This document shows positions 1 to 9,496 of a DNA stretch of 64,000 nt, piece after piece. Position numbers and translations under genes: made by a program. Position 1 is the first letter of the stretch, and every line of letters starts with the position of its first letter. The stretch spans positions 124,001 to 188,000 of the forward strand of contig NZ_JADWYM010000001.1 in NCBI RefSeq assembly GCF_022414535.1. The letters run 5' to 3'. Origin of the DNA: Streptomyces sp. MUM 2J. GTDB lineage: Bacteria; Actinomycetota; Actinomycetes; Streptomycetales; Streptomycetaceae. Under the pieces are notes generated by a model. It made no database searches and was not told where the DNA came from. It worked only from the letters and a program-made list of their open reading frames with translations.

Positions 1-168
1 GAGGGTGTCGTCGCCGAGGCGCAGGACATCGACCTCTGCCTCATCACCGGCGCCGGCTGGCCCTTCCACCTGGGCGGCATCACGCCGTACCTGGACCGTG
101 CGGGCGTCTCCGAGCGGGTCAACGGCAAGAGGTTCCTGGAGACCGGGGTCGCCTCGGTTCCGGCGTGA
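1..168 (+). CDS. 3-hydroxyacyl-CoA dehydrogenase / fatty acid oxidation alpha subunit, C-terminal end (partial)
   Basis: Frame 1 is open from the window edge to TGA at 166-168 and encodes the last 55 residues of a protein. The ending (CLITGAGWPFHLGGITPYLDR, then a short tail) is the typical C-terminus of the 3-hydroxyacyl-CoA dehydrogenase C-terminal domain of FadB/FadJ-like multifunctional beta-oxidation proteins, where GAGWPFHLGG recurs. It would oxidise 3-hydroxyacyl-CoA with NAD in the cytoplasm. The N-terminal crotonase and Rossmann domains lie outside the window. A strong hairpin follows 45 bp later, so this is the last gene of its transcription unit. Confidence 0.75.
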   Translation, partial: EGVVAEAQDIDLCLITGAGWPFHLGGITPYLDRAGVSERVNGKRFLETGVASVPA

Positions 169-212
169 CCGTCGCGACCCGCGTGACCGGCATGGCCGGA
201 TCACGGACGTGA

Positions 213-255
213 AGAGGGCCCCCGCACGAAGCTGTGAGACGTGCGGGGGCCCTCT
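213..255 (+). terminator. Perfect 15-bp stem terminator of the fatty-acid oxidation gene
   Basis: AGAGGGCCCCCGCAC (213-227) and its exact reverse complement (241-255) enclose a 13-nt loop. It lies 45 bp after the upstream stop and before the convergent propeller gene, so it can serve both strands. There is no U tract, as is usual in Streptomyces. Confidence 0.75.
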
Positions 256-320
256 CCGTCGTGCCCCGCGGCCGGTGGACCGGTCCGGTGGCGGCGCCGG
301 CGCGGCTCAGTGCCGCGGCG

Positions 321-1337
321 TCACATCGTCCGCCACGGTGCCAGGGCCAGGCCCGGCTCGTCCGTGCGGACGGTGAGCTGCAGTCGGCCGGTCGACGGCG
401 ACAGGGCCACCGCGGCGAGACGGCCGTCGGAGTCCAGGGCGAGGGAGACCTCGGCGTCGGTGGGCAGTTCGGGGCCGGACTCGCTCCACCGGGCCCCCTC
501 CAGTTCCTGTTCGCTCGGGTAGACGGCCAAGGCGACCCGGCCCGCGGCCGAACGCTGGGCGAGCACCGTGCAGTCGTGGCCGTCGACTTCACAGCGGACG
601 GCTGCGACCGGGCCGGGGCCGGCCGCGGCGAGCAGGGCGACGGGCTTGGCCCCGCAGCGCCAGGCGCACAGCCGGCCGTCCTCGTCGACGAAGAACAGGG
701 TGGTGTGCTCCTCGGAGGTGGCCACGGCACGCAACGTGCCCGGGCGGGCCACGATCTCCACGGCCTCCTCCACCGCGAACGGCCCCTCGGGCTCCTGCTG
801 CCTCCAGTGCACGAGGCCGCCGGGGACGGCCGCGTACACCTCGACCCGGCCGTCCCCGCCCGCCACCGCGGCGGGCGGGCCCTGGATGTCCCGGCCCTTG
901 AGGTCACGCCACGGTTCCCAGCCGCCCTTCGCCGACTGGGCCCGCATGCTCAGCCCGCCACCGCCGTTGCGGACGAAGACATGGGCGCGGCCCTCGCCGT
1001 CGACGGCGAGGGCGGGATCCCCGGTGCGGTCGCCCTTGCCGTTCGGGTGGCCGATGGGTTCCCAGTCCAGGGGGGCCAGCAGGGGCCGGAAGTGCGTGGA
1101 GTGCACCAGGCCGGACTCGCCGGGCACCGTGGGACGCCAGGAGACCAGGTGCCCGTAGGCGTCAGTGCCCTGGCCGACCGCCAGGACGGGATGCAGGCGC
1201 TGGTCCCCGCCGATCCTGCGCGGGTCGCCCCAGGGCCCGCCGGGTACCCGCTCGGCCCGGCACAGCACGGCCTCGCCGGAGAGCTGATAGACACTGAGGC
1301 GGCCGTCTCTGCCGCGTATGAGCCACTCGCCGTTCAC
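321..1337 (-). CDS. PLL-like beta-propeller protein of unknown function
   Basis: 338 residues starting at GTG (complement 1335-1337), with no signal peptide or membrane segment. The sequence is a run of about 45-residue repeats with Asp/Gly-rich turns and aromatic blade motifs (DGRLSVYQLSG, GEGRAHVFVRNGGGGLS, DGRVEVYAAVPGGLVHW, DEDGRLCAWRCG, DSDGRLAAVALS). This is the pattern of PLL/tachylectin-like or sialidase-like beta propellers. Such proteins often bind ligands or act as scaffolds; nothing catalytic is visible. It is convergent with the beta-oxidation gene and divergent from the NYN gene. Function unknown. Confidence 0.7.
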   Translation of the reverse strand: MNGEWLIRGRDGRLSVYQLSGEAVLCRAERVPGGPWGDPRRIGGDQRLHPVLAVGQGTDAYGHLVSWRPTVPGESGLVHSTHFRPLLAPLDWEPIGHPNGKGDRTGDPALAVDGEGRAHVFVRNGGGGLSMRAQSAKGGWEPWRDLKGRDIQGPPAAVAGGDGRVEVYAAVPGGLVHWRQQEPEGPFAVEEAVEIVARPGTLRAVATSEEHTTLFFVDEDGRLCAWRCGAKPVALLAAAGPGPVAAVRCEVDGHDCTVLAQRSAAGRVALAVYPSEQELEGARWSESGPELPTDAEVSLALDSDGRLAAVALSPSTGRLQLTVRTDEPGLALAPWRTM

Positions 1338-1500
1338 CGGATCACTTTATTCCGTCGCCACCTGTGCCGCCGCACCCGGGGCAGCCGTCCGGCCGCCTCC
1401 CCCGGGCGGCACCGGGGACCCGACGGGCATCGGCACGAGGGTGGGGGCGCGAGGGCGGTGAGCGGCACGAGGGCACGCAACGGCGTGCGAGGCTTGCCCC

Positions 1501-1878
1501 ATGGACGACAGCAGCCCCCTTCTCGTGATCGTCGACGCCGCGAACGTCGTCGGTTCCGTACCCGACGGCTGGTGGCGGGACCGGCAGGGGGCGGCGCGGC
1601 GGCTTCGGGACCGGCTGGCGGCCGGCGGACTGCCCGGGCACACGGGTCCGGTGGAGATCGTCCTGGTGGTCGAGGGCTCGGCCCGCGGCGTGGAGCCGGT
1701 CCCCGGTGTGCGGGTCGAGGAGGCGCCCGGCAGCGGCGACGACCAGGTGGTCGAGCTGGTCGCGGGTGCCGCGGGGCGCCCGGCTCTCGTCGTCACCGCG
1801 GACCGGGAACTGCGGCGGCGGGTGTCCGAGCTGGGCGCGCGGGTCACGGGGCCGCGGGCGGTGCGCCCGTCGGCCTAG
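1501..1878 (+). CDS. NYN/PIN-like domain protein (putative small RNase)
   Basis: 125 residues from ATG at 1501, with GAGG upstream (GAGGCTTGCCCC spacing). It begins LLVIVDAANVVGS, and further on has GSGDDQVVEL and LVVTADRELRRRV. These are the three acidic motifs of NYN/YacP-type PIN-fold nucleases: D in VVDAAN, DD in the middle, and TADREL. Family members are metal-dependent RNases acting on RNA or ribosome-associated mRNA. It is a single-domain, cytosolic protein. It stands alone between a divergent propeller gene and a convergent permease. The RNase activity is inferred from the fold only. Confidence 0.7.
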   Translation: MDDSSPLLVIVDAANVVGSVPDGWWRDRQGAARRLRDRLAAGGLPGHTGPVEIVLVVEGSARGVEPVPGVRVEEAPGSGDDQVVELVAGAAGRPALVVTADRELRRRVSELGARVTGPRAVRPSA

Positions 1879-2117
1879 TGCCGCGGCAGACGACGTTCGC
1901 CCGGCGGGGAGCGGCGTCCGGTGCGTGCTCCCGGGGTGCCGGCCGGAAGTCCTCGTACTGGGCGTACTCGGGCTTTCGGCCGGTGCGGCGGGAGTGTGTG
2001 CCGGGCGCCGCGACGGTGCGAAGGTCGCCTGTTGCAGCACTGGGAACGGGGAGCCTGCGACCGGGACCCGCTGGTGCGGTCCGTCGGTGACCTGCCGGGG
2101 AGCGCCGCCCGGACGCC

Positions 2118-3617
2118 TCAGGGGCGGTCGGCCCCGGCGGTCTGTTCCTGACGGGCCAGGCGGCTGTGGGAACGGCCGTAGAGAAAGTACACGAGGAAGC
2201 CGATGAGCATCCAGATCGCGAAGCGGAGCCAGGTCTCGGCGGGCAGGTTGAGCATCAGCCACAGCGAGGCGCACACCGACAGGACCGGGATGACCGGCAC
2301 CCAGGGTGTGCGGAAGGCGCGGTGCAGGTCGGGACGGGTGCGCCGCAGGATGATCACACCGATGGCGACCACCACGAACGCGAACAGGGTGCCGATGTTC
2401 ACCAGCTCGGCGAGTTCGCTGAGCGGGGTGAAGCCGGCGAGCACCGCGATGAGCACGCCGAGCAGCACGGTGGGCCGGTGCGGGGTCCTGAAGCGGGGGT
2501 GGACCTGGGAGAAGAAGCGCGGCAGCAGGCCGTCGCGGCTCATCGCGAAGAACACCCGGGTCTGGCCCAGGAGCAGGATCATGCACACGGTGGTCAGGCC
2601 GACCGCGGCGCCGAAGCTGATGAAGCCCGAGAACCACGGGTATCCGTTGGCCTTGAACGCGTCGGCGAGCGGGGCGGACACGGACAGGTCGGTGTAGTGC
2701 TGCATGCCGGTGACGACGATGGACACGGCGACGTACAGCACCGTGCAGATGAACAGCGATCCGAGGATGCCGCGCGGCATGTCGCGCTGCGGGTTCCTGG
2801 TCTCCTCGGCCGCGGTGGCGACGACGTCGAAGCCGATGAAGGCGAAGAAGACGACGGAGGCGGCGGTGAAGATGCCCATCACGCCGAAGTTGGAGGGCGT
2901 CCAGCCGAACATCAGCTGGATGAGGGGCGCCTTGAGACTGTCGCTGGCCGGCACCTCCTGCGCCTTCGGGACGAACGGGTCGTAGTTGCTGCTGTCGATC
3001 AGGAAGGCGCCCGCGATGATCACGGTGAGCACGACGATCACCTTGATGGCCACGACGATCGAGGTGACGCGTGCGGACAGCTTGGTGCCGATCACCAGGA
3101 CGGCGGTGAGGAACAGCACGAGGCCCGCCGCCAGGATGTCGAAGCCGAAGCCCTCGGCGCCGTCCCGGGAGCCGAGGGCGGCGGGCAGGTGCCAGCCGGC
3201 GTGGTCCAGCAGTGAGGCGATGTAACCGGACCAGCCGACGGCGACCACCGCCGTGCCGAGGGCGAACTCCAGGACCAGGTCCCAGCCGATGATCCAGGCG
3301 GGCAGTTCGCCGAGGGAGGCGTAGGAGAAGGTGTACGCGGAGCCGGCCACCGGAACGGTGGAGGCGAACTCGGCGTAGCAGAGCGCGGCGAGCGCGCAGA
3401 CGACACCGGAGACCACGAAGGCCAGCGCGACCGCGGGGCCGGCGTTGTTCTTCGCGACCGTACCGGTGAGGACGAAGATGCCGGTGCCGATGATGACACC
3501 GACACCGAAGACGGTCAGGTCCAGCGCGGACAAGGATTTCCTGAGCGCGTGCTCTGGCGCCTCGGTGTCGAGGATGGACTGCTCGACCTTCTTCGTTCGG
3601 AAGAGGGTGCTGCTCAC
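2118..3617 (-). CDS. APC-family amino acid permease (cationic amino acid transporter type)
   Basis: 499 residues with a GTG start (complement 3615-3617) preceded by GGGAGG. There are twelve to thirteen hydrophobic segments. The first carries GVGVIIGTGIFVLTG, the substrate-backbone-binding GxGIFV motif of the APC superfamily, and the central FIGFDVVATAAEETRNPQRDMP is characteristic of the CAT subfamily (YfnA/YhdG-like). It would import amino acids by H+ symport across the cytoplasmic membrane. A second, shorter APC transporter lies at 51.4-52.8 kb beside arginine genes; this one has no metabolic partner nearby, so its substrate cannot be called. Confidence 0.85.
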   Translation of the reverse strand: MSSTLFRTKKVEQSILDTEAPEHALRKSLSALDLTVFGVGVIIGTGIFVLTGTVAKNNAGPAVALAFVVSGVVCALAALCYAEFASTVPVAGSAYTFSYASLGELPAWIIGWDLVLEFALGTAVVAVGWSGYIASLLDHAGWHLPAALGSRDGAEGFGFDILAAGLVLFLTAVLVIGTKLSARVTSIVVAIKVIVVLTVIIAGAFLIDSSNYDPFVPKAQEVPASDSLKAPLIQLMFGWTPSNFGVMGIFTAASVVFFAFIGFDVVATAAEETRNPQRDMPRGILGSLFICTVLYVAVSIVVTGMQHYTDLSVSAPLADAFKANGYPWFSGFISFGAAVGLTTVCMILLLGQTRVFFAMSRDGLLPRFFSQVHPRFRTPHRPTVLLGVLIAVLAGFTPLSELAELVNIGTLFAFVVVAIGVIILRRTRPDLHRAFRTPWVPVIPVLSVCASLWLMLNLPAETWLRFAIWMLIGFLVYFLYGRSHSRLARQEQTAGADRP

Positions 3618-3698
3618 GGAGACCTCCCACGCTGTGTCGTCCTCGACATGATCGAGAGGAGGGCCGTCGCATATGCCCTGGCGCGCACCCTTTCACGC

Positions 3699-3745
3699 GA
3701 ATGGGCCGGTTTCACCACTCTCGCGGGGGTGAAACCGGCCCATTC
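3699..3745 (-). terminator. Perfect 18-bp stem terminator downstream of dxs
   Basis: GAATGGGCCGGTTTCACC (3699-3716) pairs exactly with 3728-3745 around an 11-nt loop. It sits 85 bp beyond the dxs stop on the minus strand and upstream of the permease start at 3617, so it should separate dxs from the permease. Confidence 0.75.
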
Positions 3746-3829
3746 GGACGCCGATCGGGGAGGCGTTCCGGTGTGATCTTCAACCTTCGGCGTCGAACGC
3801 CGGAGATCAAGCTGGTGCCGCGGCAGGCC

Positions 3830-5749
3830 CTAGTCCCGCGCGGGCTCCACCTCGGCGGGGGTGCGCGCGTACCGTCCGTCGAGCTTCGCGACCAGGCCGG
3901 TGACCTGGCGGGCGATGTCCGGGGCGGTCAGGCCGATCTCGGCGAGGATCTCGGCACGGGAGGCGTGGTCGAGGAAGCGCGGCGGGATGCCGAAGTCGCG
4001 CAGCGGCACGTCGACGCCGGCGTCCCGCAGGGCCTGGGCGACGGCCGAGCCGACGCCGCCCACGCGGGAGTTGTCCTCCACGGTGACCACGACCCGGTGC
4101 CGTTCGGCGAGCGGGGCCATGGCCTCGTCAACGGGCTTGACCCAGCGGGGGTCGACGACGGTCGTGGAGATGCCCTGCTTGTCGAGCAGGTCGGCGATCT
4201 CCAGGCACATCGGCGCCAGCGCCCCGACCGAGACCAGGAGGACGTCGGGGCGGTCGGTGCCGGGCTCGCGCAGCACGTCCATGCCGCCCACCCGGCCCAC
4301 GGCGGGCACGGCGGGGCCGACGGCGCCCTTGGAGAAGCGGACGACCGTCGGCGCGTCGTCGACCTGGACGGCCTCGCGCAACTGGGCGCGGACCTGCTCG
4401 GCGTCGCGGGGGGCGGCCAGCCTGAGGCCCGGCACGACCTGGAGGATCGACATGTCCCACATGCCGTTGTGGGAGGCGCCGTCGGTGCCGGTGACGCCGG
4501 CGCGGTCCAGGACGAAGGTCACCCCGCACCTGTGCAGGGCGACGTCCATGAGGACCTGGTCGAAGGCGCGGTTGAGGAAGGTGGCGTAGACGGCGAAGAC
4601 CGGGTGCACGCCCCCGGCGGCCAGGCCGGCCGCCGACACGGCGCCGTGCTGCTCGGCGATGCCGACGTCGTAGACCCGCTCGGGGAAGGCCTTGGCGAAC
4701 TTGTCGAGGCCGACCGGCTGGAGCATGGCGGCGGTGATGGCGACGATGTCCGCGCGCTCCCGGCCGAGCGCGACCATCTCGTCGCCGAACACGGACGTCC
4801 AGTCGGCGCCGGAGGTCGCGATCGGCAGCCCGGTGTCGGGGTGGATCTTGCCGACGGCGTGGAAGCGGTCGGCCTCGTCCTGGAGGGCGGGCTGGTAGCC
4901 GCGGCCCTTCTCGGTGAGGCAGTGGACGATGACCGGGCCGCCGAAGCGCTTGGCGCGCGTCAGCGCCGACTCCAGGGCCTCGATGTCGTGACCGTCGATC
5001 GGGCCGACGTACTTCAGGCCCAGGTCCTCGAACATGCCCTGCGGGGCGATGAAGTCCTTCAGTCCCTTCTTCGCGCCGTGCAGGGTCTCGTAGAGCGGCC
5101 TGCCGACGACCGGGGTGCGCTCCAGGACCTCCTTGGTGCGGGCCAGGAAGCGCTCGTAGCCGTCGGTGGTGCGCAGGGTCGCGAGGTGGTCGGCGAGGCC
5201 GCCGATGGTCGGCGCGTAGGAGCGCTCGTTGTCGTTGACGACGATGACCAGCGGGCGGTCCTTGGCGGCGGCGATGTTGTTGAGCGCCTCCCAGGCCATG
5301 CCGCCGGTCAGCGCGCCGTCACCGATGACGGCGACGACGTGGCTGTCGCGGTCGAGGATCTGGTTGGCCTTGGCGATGCCGTCGGCCCAGCCGAGGACGG
5401 TGGAGGCGTGGCTGTTCTCGATGACGTCGTGCTCGGACTCCGCCTGCGAGGGGTAGCCGGACAGGCCGCCCTTCATCTTCAGCCGGGAGAAGTCCTGCCG
5501 TCCGGTCAGCAGTTTGTGCACGTACGACTGGTGGCCGGTGTCCCACAGCACCTTGTCCCGGGGCGAGTCGAAGACGCGGTGGAGGGCGATGGTGAGCTCG
5601 ACCACGCCGAGGTTGGGGCCGAGGTGGCCGCCGGTCTTGGAGACTGCGTCGACGAGGAAGGTGCGGATCTCCCCTGCCAGCTGGTCCAGCTCCTCCAGGC
5701 TGAGCCGGTCCAGATCGCGCGGTCCCCTGATGCGGGTCAGCAGCGGCAC
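3830..5749 (-). CDS. dxs: 1-deoxy-D-xylulose-5-phosphate synthase
   Basis: 639 residues, the usual Dxs length. GTG start at complement 5747-5749 behind AAGGAGG. It catalyses the thiamine-diphosphate-dependent condensation of pyruvate and glyceraldehyde-3-phosphate, the entry step of the MEP isoprenoid pathway. Visible landmarks are [20 protein letters not shown] and [15 protein letters not shown] near residues 40-85, the ThDP motif [16 protein letters not shown], the transketolase pyrimidine domain with [14 protein letters not shown] (the ThDP-activating Glu), and the C-terminal transketolase domain. It is monocistronic, with hairpins on both sides. Streptomyces often have a second dxs copy elsewhere; none is in this window. 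Confidence 0.97.
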   Translation of the reverse strand: MPLLTRIRGPRDLDRLSLEELDQLAGEIRTFLVDAVSKTGGHLGPNLGVVELTIALHRVFDSPRDKVLWDTGHQSYVHKLLTGRQDFSRLKMKGGLSGYPSQAESEHDVIENSHASTVLGWADGIAKANQILDRDSHVVAVIGDGALTGGMAWEALNNIAAAKDRPLVIVVNDNERSYAPTIGGLADHLATLRTTDGYERFLARTKEVLERTPVVGRPLYETLHGAKKGLKDFIAPQGMFEDLGLKYVGPIDGHDIEALESALTRAKRFGGPVIVHCLTEKGRGYQPALQDEADRFHAVGKIHPDTGLPIATSGADWTSVFGDEMVALGRERADIVAITAAMLQPVGLDKFAKAFPERVYDVGIAEQHGAVSAAGLAAGGVHPVFAVYATFLNRAFDQVLMDVALHRCGVTFVLDRAGVTGTDGASHNGMWDMSILQVVPGLRLAAPRDAEQVRAQLREAVQVDDAPTVVRFSKGAVGPAVPAVGRVGGMDVLREPGTDRPDVLLVSVGALAPMCLEIADLLDKQGISTTVVDPRWVKPVDEAMAPLAERHRVVVTVEDNSRVGGVGSAVAQALRDAGVDVPLRDFGIPPRFLDHASRAEILAEIGLTAPDIARQVTGLVAKLDGRYARTPAEVEPARD

Positions 5750-5914
5750 CCGTGCCTCCTTGAAGTCAAGCTGTTCGAGCTGTTGCCGGGCTTGTCGAGT
5801 CTAATGTTCCGTCTCTGCCGGCGGTGCGCGGCCTCTGCGTCGTACGTCACGCGTTCGGCCGTACCCGGGGACGCCCTTCTCCGCGCCCCGACGGCAGCGC
5901 CCCCGTGACAGGGC

Positions 5915-5978
5915 TGTGCCCGGCACCGCCGTCGGTGCCGGGCACGGGCCGTGGCCGCCGCGCGGGGCGCGCGGCGGC
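5915..5978 (-). terminator. Two tandem hairpins ending the xylFGH operon
   Basis: Hairpin 1: 13-bp perfect stem 5915-5927 / 5932-5944 with a 4-nt loop. Hairpin 2: 11-bp perfect stem 5952-5962 / 5968-5978. Both lie 15-78 bp beyond the xylH stop on the minus strand, between xylH and the dxs leader. Confidence 0.75.
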
Positions 5979-5992
5979 CGGGACTGCGGGCG

Positions 5993-7285
5993 TCAGGCGC
6001 GGCCCGCGGTCCGCTGGGTCTTGCGGGTGACCGAGTCGATGAGCACGGTGGCCAGCAGCACGGCTCCGGTGATCATGTACTGGATGGGGGCGCCGGTGCC
6101 CTCCAGGGCCAGCCCGTACTGGATCGAGGTGATCACCATGACACCGAGCAGGGCGTTCCAGATCCGGCCGCGACCGCCGAAGAGGCTGGTGCCGCCGATG
6201 ACGGCCGCCGCGATGACGTTCATCAGCAGGTCGCCCGAGCCGGCGCTCTGGTTGGCAGCCGCGATCTTGGAAGCCCAGAACAGGCCGCCGACCGAGGCGA
6301 ACAGACCGGCCAGGGCGAAGACCGAGACGCGGACCGCGACCACGTTGATACCGGCACGGCGGGACGCCTCGACGCTGCCGCCGAGCGCGAACACCTTGCG
6401 GCCGTACGGCGTGCGGCGCACCAGGAAGTCCATGCTCACGAGCACGACCAGGAACAGCAGCAGCGCCAGGGGCAGGCCCTTGTACTGGTTGAACATGACC
6501 GCCGCGGCGAAGGCGACGACGGCCAGCAGGGCCGTGCGGAGCACGATCTCGCTGAGCGGCCGGGACGGCACGCCTGCGGCGTCGCGGCGCCGGCCGTCCA
6601 GGAACGCGGTGACGAAGTAGAGCACCACGGCGACCCCGGCCAGGCCGTAGGCGGCCGCGACGTCGGAGAAGTAGTACGTGGTCAGCTTGCCGACCACGCC
6701 GTCGCTGTCCAGGTTGATGGTGCCGTTCTGCCCCAGTAGGTGGAGCATGAAGCCGTTCCAGAACAGCAGGCCGGCCAGGGTGACCGCGAAGGCTGGTGCT
6801 CCGATTCTGGCGAAGAAGAAGCCGTGCAGGGCGCCGATGGCCGCGCCGCTGACGATGGCGATGGCCAGGGCCAGCCACTCGTTCATGCCGTGTGTGACGG
6901 CGAGCACCGCGAAGATCGCCCCGGCGACACCGCTGACGGAGCCGACCGACAGGTCGATCTCACCGAGCAGCAGGACGAAGATGATGCCGACCGACATCAT
7001 GCCGGTCGCGACCATGGCGACCGAGATGTCGTTGAGGTTCTTCGCGGACAGGAACGCCGAGTTCAGGCTCTGGAACGTGATGCAGATCACGACGAGGCCG
7101 ATGACGACCGGGATGGACCCGAGGTCACCGCCGCGGATCTTCCGCTTGAACTCGTTGAGGTAGCCGGCCAGTCCCTGCTCCCGCACGAGGAGGCGGGGGT
7201 CGACGGCCGTGTCGGAGCCGGCGGCGGCGTCGGGGTTCTCGACGATGTGCTTGTCGGCGGTGGCGGAGGTCTTGTCGGTGCTCAC
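5993..7285 (-). CDS. xylH: Xylose ABC transporter permease
   Basis: 430 residues. GTG start at complement 7283-7285 overlaps the xylG stop as GTGA, preceded by GGGGAGG, so it is translationally coupled. It is a BPD_transp_2 family permease with about ten membrane segments and the family signature LLGEIDLSVGSVSGVAGAIFA (residues ~110-130), plus GGTSLFGGRGRIWNALLGV near the C-terminus. The long cytosolic N-terminus (about 50 residues) is usual for XylH. It forms the membrane channel of a CUT2 xylose importer with XylG and XylF. Order xylF-xylG-xylH plus adjacent rok7B7 matches the xylose-transport locus described in S. coelicolor. Confidence 0.92.
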   Translation of the reverse strand: MSTDKTSATADKHIVENPDAAAGSDTAVDPRLLVREQGLAGYLNEFKRKIRGGDLGSIPVVIGLVVICITFQSLNSAFLSAKNLNDISVAMVATGMMSVGIIFVLLLGEIDLSVGSVSGVAGAIFAVLAVTHGMNEWLALAIAIVSGAAIGALHGFFFARIGAPAFAVTLAGLLFWNGFMLHLLGQNGTINLDSDGVVGKLTTYYFSDVAAAYGLAGVAVVLYFVTAFLDGRRRDAAGVPSRPLSEIVLRTALLAVVAFAAAVMFNQYKGLPLALLLFLVVLVSMDFLVRRTPYGRKVFALGGSVEASRRAGINVVAVRVSVFALAGLFASVGGLFWASKIAAANQSAGSGDLLMNVIAAAVIGGTSLFGGRGRIWNALLGVMVITSIQYGLALEGTGAPIQYMITGAVLLATVLIDSVTRKTQRTAGRA

Positions 7286-8064
7286 TGCTGAGCCTCCCCG
7301 TTGGTGCGCGCCGCACGGCGGGTCACGGCGTTGTCGGTGGCGCCCGTGATGGCGGAGATGATCTCCTCCTGGGAGGTCGTCTTGACCTCGAAGACGCCGT
7401 TGTTGCGGCCCAGCCGCAGCACGGCGACCTTGTCCGCGACGGCCTTGACGTCGGCCATGTTGTGGCTGATGAGAATCACGGCGTGTCCACGCTCACGCAG
7501 CCGCTCCACCAGGTCCAGGACCTGGGCGGTCTGCTCCACGCCGAGGGCGGCCGTGGGCTCGTCGAGGATGACCAGCTTGGGCTCGCCGAGCATGGAACGG
7601 GCGATGGCCACGGTCTGGCGCTGCCCGCCGGAGAGCGAGGCGATCGGGATACGGACGCTGGGAATGCGGATCGACAGGGTGTCGAGCAGCTCGCGCGAGC
7701 GGCGCTCCATCTCCACCTCGTCCAGGACGCCGCGACGGCGCAGCTCCCGGCCCAGGAACAGGTTGCCGACGACGTCGATGTTGTCGCACAGCGCGAGGTC
7801 CTGGTAGACGGTCGCGATGCCCAGGTGCTGGGCGTCGTGGGGCTTGTTGATCGATACTGCCTTGCCCTCCCACTCGATGGCGCCCTCATCGATGGGATGC
7901 ACGCCGGCGATCGTCTTGACCAGCGTGGACTTTCCGGCGCCGTTGTCGCCCACCAGGGCGACCACCTCACCGGCGTGGACCTCAAGCTCGACGTCGGTGA
8001 GCGCCTGGACGGCACCGAACCGCTTGGAGACCCCGCGCAACGCCAGCACGGGCGTAGCGGACAC
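7282..8064 (-). CDS. xylG: Xylose ABC transporter ATP-binding protein
   Basis: Single ABC domain of about 260 residues: Walker A GDNGAGKST, signature SLSGGQRQTVAIARSML, Walker B KLVILDEPTAALG, and H-loop ILISHN. An ATG lies at complement 8071-8073, but the ribosome-binding AAGGAG (complement 8074-8079) directly abuts it. The next in-frame codon, GTG at 8062-8064, has a 9-nt spacing and is chosen here; the ATG start would add three residues. XylG in E. coli has two ABC domains, whereas this single-domain form is common in actinobacterial CUT2 systems. It energises import by XylF/XylH. Confidence 0.92.
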   Translation of the reverse strand: MSATPVLALRGVSKRFGAVQALTDVELEVHAGEVVALVGDNGAGKSTLVKTIAGVHPIDEGAIEWEGKAVSINKPHDAQHLGIATVYQDLALCDNIDVVGNLFLGRELRRRGVLDEVEMERRSRELLDTLSIRIPSVRIPIASLSGGQRQTVAIARSMLGEPKLVILDEPTAALGVEQTAQVLDLVERLRERGHAVILISHNMADVKAVADKVAVLRLGRNNGVFEVKTTSQEEIISAITGATDNAVTRRAARTNGEAQQ

Positions 8065-8208
8065 GTGAACCATCTCCTTCGCCGCCTGACCCGGCGGAAG
8101 GGTTGTGCAGAAGCATGGATGGGGGGTTCCGTCCGGCGCCCCGCTGGAGCTTGCGGGGCTGATGACGGCGGGGCGCCGGAGGAGCTTTGCGGAGCGGGTC
8201 CCTGACGT

Positions 8209-8242
8209 GGGGTGCGGGCTCCGGTGGGAGGTCCCGCACCCC
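8209..8242 (-). terminator. Intercistronic hairpin between xylF and xylG
   Basis: GGGGTGCGGG (8209-8218) pairs exactly with CCCGCACCCC (8233-8242) around a 14-nt loop, starting 15 bp after the xylF stop on the minus strand. Since xylG-xylH continue downstream, it probably acts as a partial terminator or 3' mRNA stabiliser that raises xylF over xylGH expression. Confidence 0.6.
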
Positions 8243-8256
8243 GACGGGGTCCCGGT

Positions 8257-9375
8257 CTAGTTGAGGCCGATCTTGTCGCAGGCCGCCTTGTACTTGGCGG
8301 TGCAGATCTCGGCGACCGTGTAGACGCCGTCCTTGACGACGGTGTCCTTGATGTTGTCCTGGGTCAGCGAGACGACCGGGACGAGGACCGAGGGGACGCC
8401 CTTGGTGGTCGGGCTGTCCACCGAGTCCTTGGCGACGGAGTCCAGGGACTGGCCGTGGGCGAGGGCGACGGCCATCTTCGCGGCGGCCTCGGCCTCGGGA
8501 GCGTACGGCTTGTAGACGCTCATGTACTGCTCACCGGCGACGATGCGCTGCACACCGGCGAGTTCGGCGTCCTGGCCGGTGACGGGCGGCAGCGTGGCGA
8601 AGCCGCCGGCCTTGAGGGCGGTGATGATGCCGCCCGCCATGCCGTCGTTGGCGGAGTACACACCGACGATGTTGTCCTTGCCGAGGGCGGAGATCGCGCC
8701 CTCCATGTTCTTGTTGGCGTTCTCCGGCTTCCACTCCTTGGTGTCGTACTCCTTGCCGACGTTCACCTTGCCGTCGAGGACGGAGTGGGCGCCCTTCTTG
8801 AACAGGGCGGCGTTCGGGTCCGTGATGGACCCGTTCATCATGACGATCTTGCCGCTCTTGGCCTTGTCGCCCAGGGCCTTGAGGAGCGCCTCGCCCTGCG
8901 CCTTGCCGACCTGCTCGTTGTCGAACGAGGTGTAGGCGTCGATCGGGCCCTCGGCGAGGCGGTCGTAGGCGACGACCGGGATACCGGCGTCCTTGGCCTT
9001 CTTCACCGAGGTGGCGATCGCCTTGGCGTCCACCGAGTCCACGATCAGCACGTCGACCTTGTTGGTGATCATGGTCTCGACCTGCTGGGCCTGGACGGTG
9101 GCGTCCTGCTTGGCGTTGGCGTAGACGATCTCGCCCTTGTTGTTCGTCAGCGCCTTGATCTGCTTCTCGATCAGCGGGCGGTCGAACTTCTCGTACCGCG
9201 CGGTCTGGTTCTCCGGCAGCAGCAGACCGACCTTGATCGCGTCACCCTTGTCGGTGGCGCCCCCGGACGACTGTGCCTTGTCGCCGGACTCCTTGGCGCT
9301 GCCGCAGGCGGCGAGCGAGACGGCCATCGCACCAGCGGCAACGGCAACGGCAGCACGACGCATTCGCTTGTTCAC
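8257..9375 (-). CDS. xylF: Xylose-binding lipoprotein of the ABC transporter
   Basis: 372 residues with GTG start (complement 9373-9375) preceded by GGGAGG at 8 nt; an ATG four codons later is an alternative. The signal peptide has an Ala/Val core and a lipobox, VSLAAC, at about residue 23, so it is a membrane-anchored lipoprotein outside the cell. The body is a type I periplasmic sugar-binding domain: KVGLLLPENQTARYEKFDRPLIEKQI at the start, VDVLIVDSVDAKAIA, AYDRLAEGPIDAYTSFDNEQVGK, VTGQDAELAGVQRIVAGEQYMSVYKP. This is the XylF subclass. It captures xylose and hands it to XylGH. Confidence 0.93.
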   Translation of the reverse strand: MNKRMRRAAVAVAAGAMAVSLAACGSAKESGDKAQSSGGATDKGDAIKVGLLLPENQTARYEKFDRPLIEKQIKALTNNKGEIVYANAKQDATVQAQQVETMITNKVDVLIVDSVDAKAIATSVKKAKDAGIPVVAYDRLAEGPIDAYTSFDNEQVGKAQGEALLKALGDKAKSGKIVMMNGSITDPNAALFKKGAHSVLDGKVNVGKEYDTKEWKPENANKNMEGAISALGKDNIVGVYSANDGMAGGIITALKAGGFATLPPVTGQDAELAGVQRIVAGEQYMSVYKPYAPEAEAAAKMAVALAHGQSLDSVAKDSVDSPTTKGVPSVLVPVVSLTQDNIKDTVVKDGVYTVAEICTAKYKAACDKIGLN

Positions 9376-9425
9376 TTCAGAAACCTCCCTGACGAGGCCG
9401 CGTCGTTGCGGCCGAGGTGGCTGGA

Positions 9426-9454
9426 AGTCAACTCGGCCACACGTGCGACGTCAA
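9426..9454 (-). promoter_or_regulatory. Candidate xylF promoter
   Basis: On the minus strand, TTGACG (complement 9449-9454) is followed after 17 nt by TTGACT (complement 9426-9431), about 50 nt before the xylF start. The upstream stretch is AT-richer than its surroundings. The -35 is good and the -10 weak, so this is only a candidate. Confidence 0.35.
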
Positions 9455-9496
9455 GAAGTAAATCCTTAACGGGTTGGCAACGGTGCCATCCGTTCT

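Noticed and set aside
234..2090. 618-codon plus-strand open frame across the propeller and NYN genes
   Set aside because: It is a GC-driven shadow of the minus-strand propeller gene: Gly/Arg/Ala-rich, no domain, no ribosome site.
1342..3696. 784-codon minus-strand frame through the APC permease
   Set aside because: Arg/His/Pro-rich frame-shifted shadow of the permease, which has clear APC motifs in the other frame.
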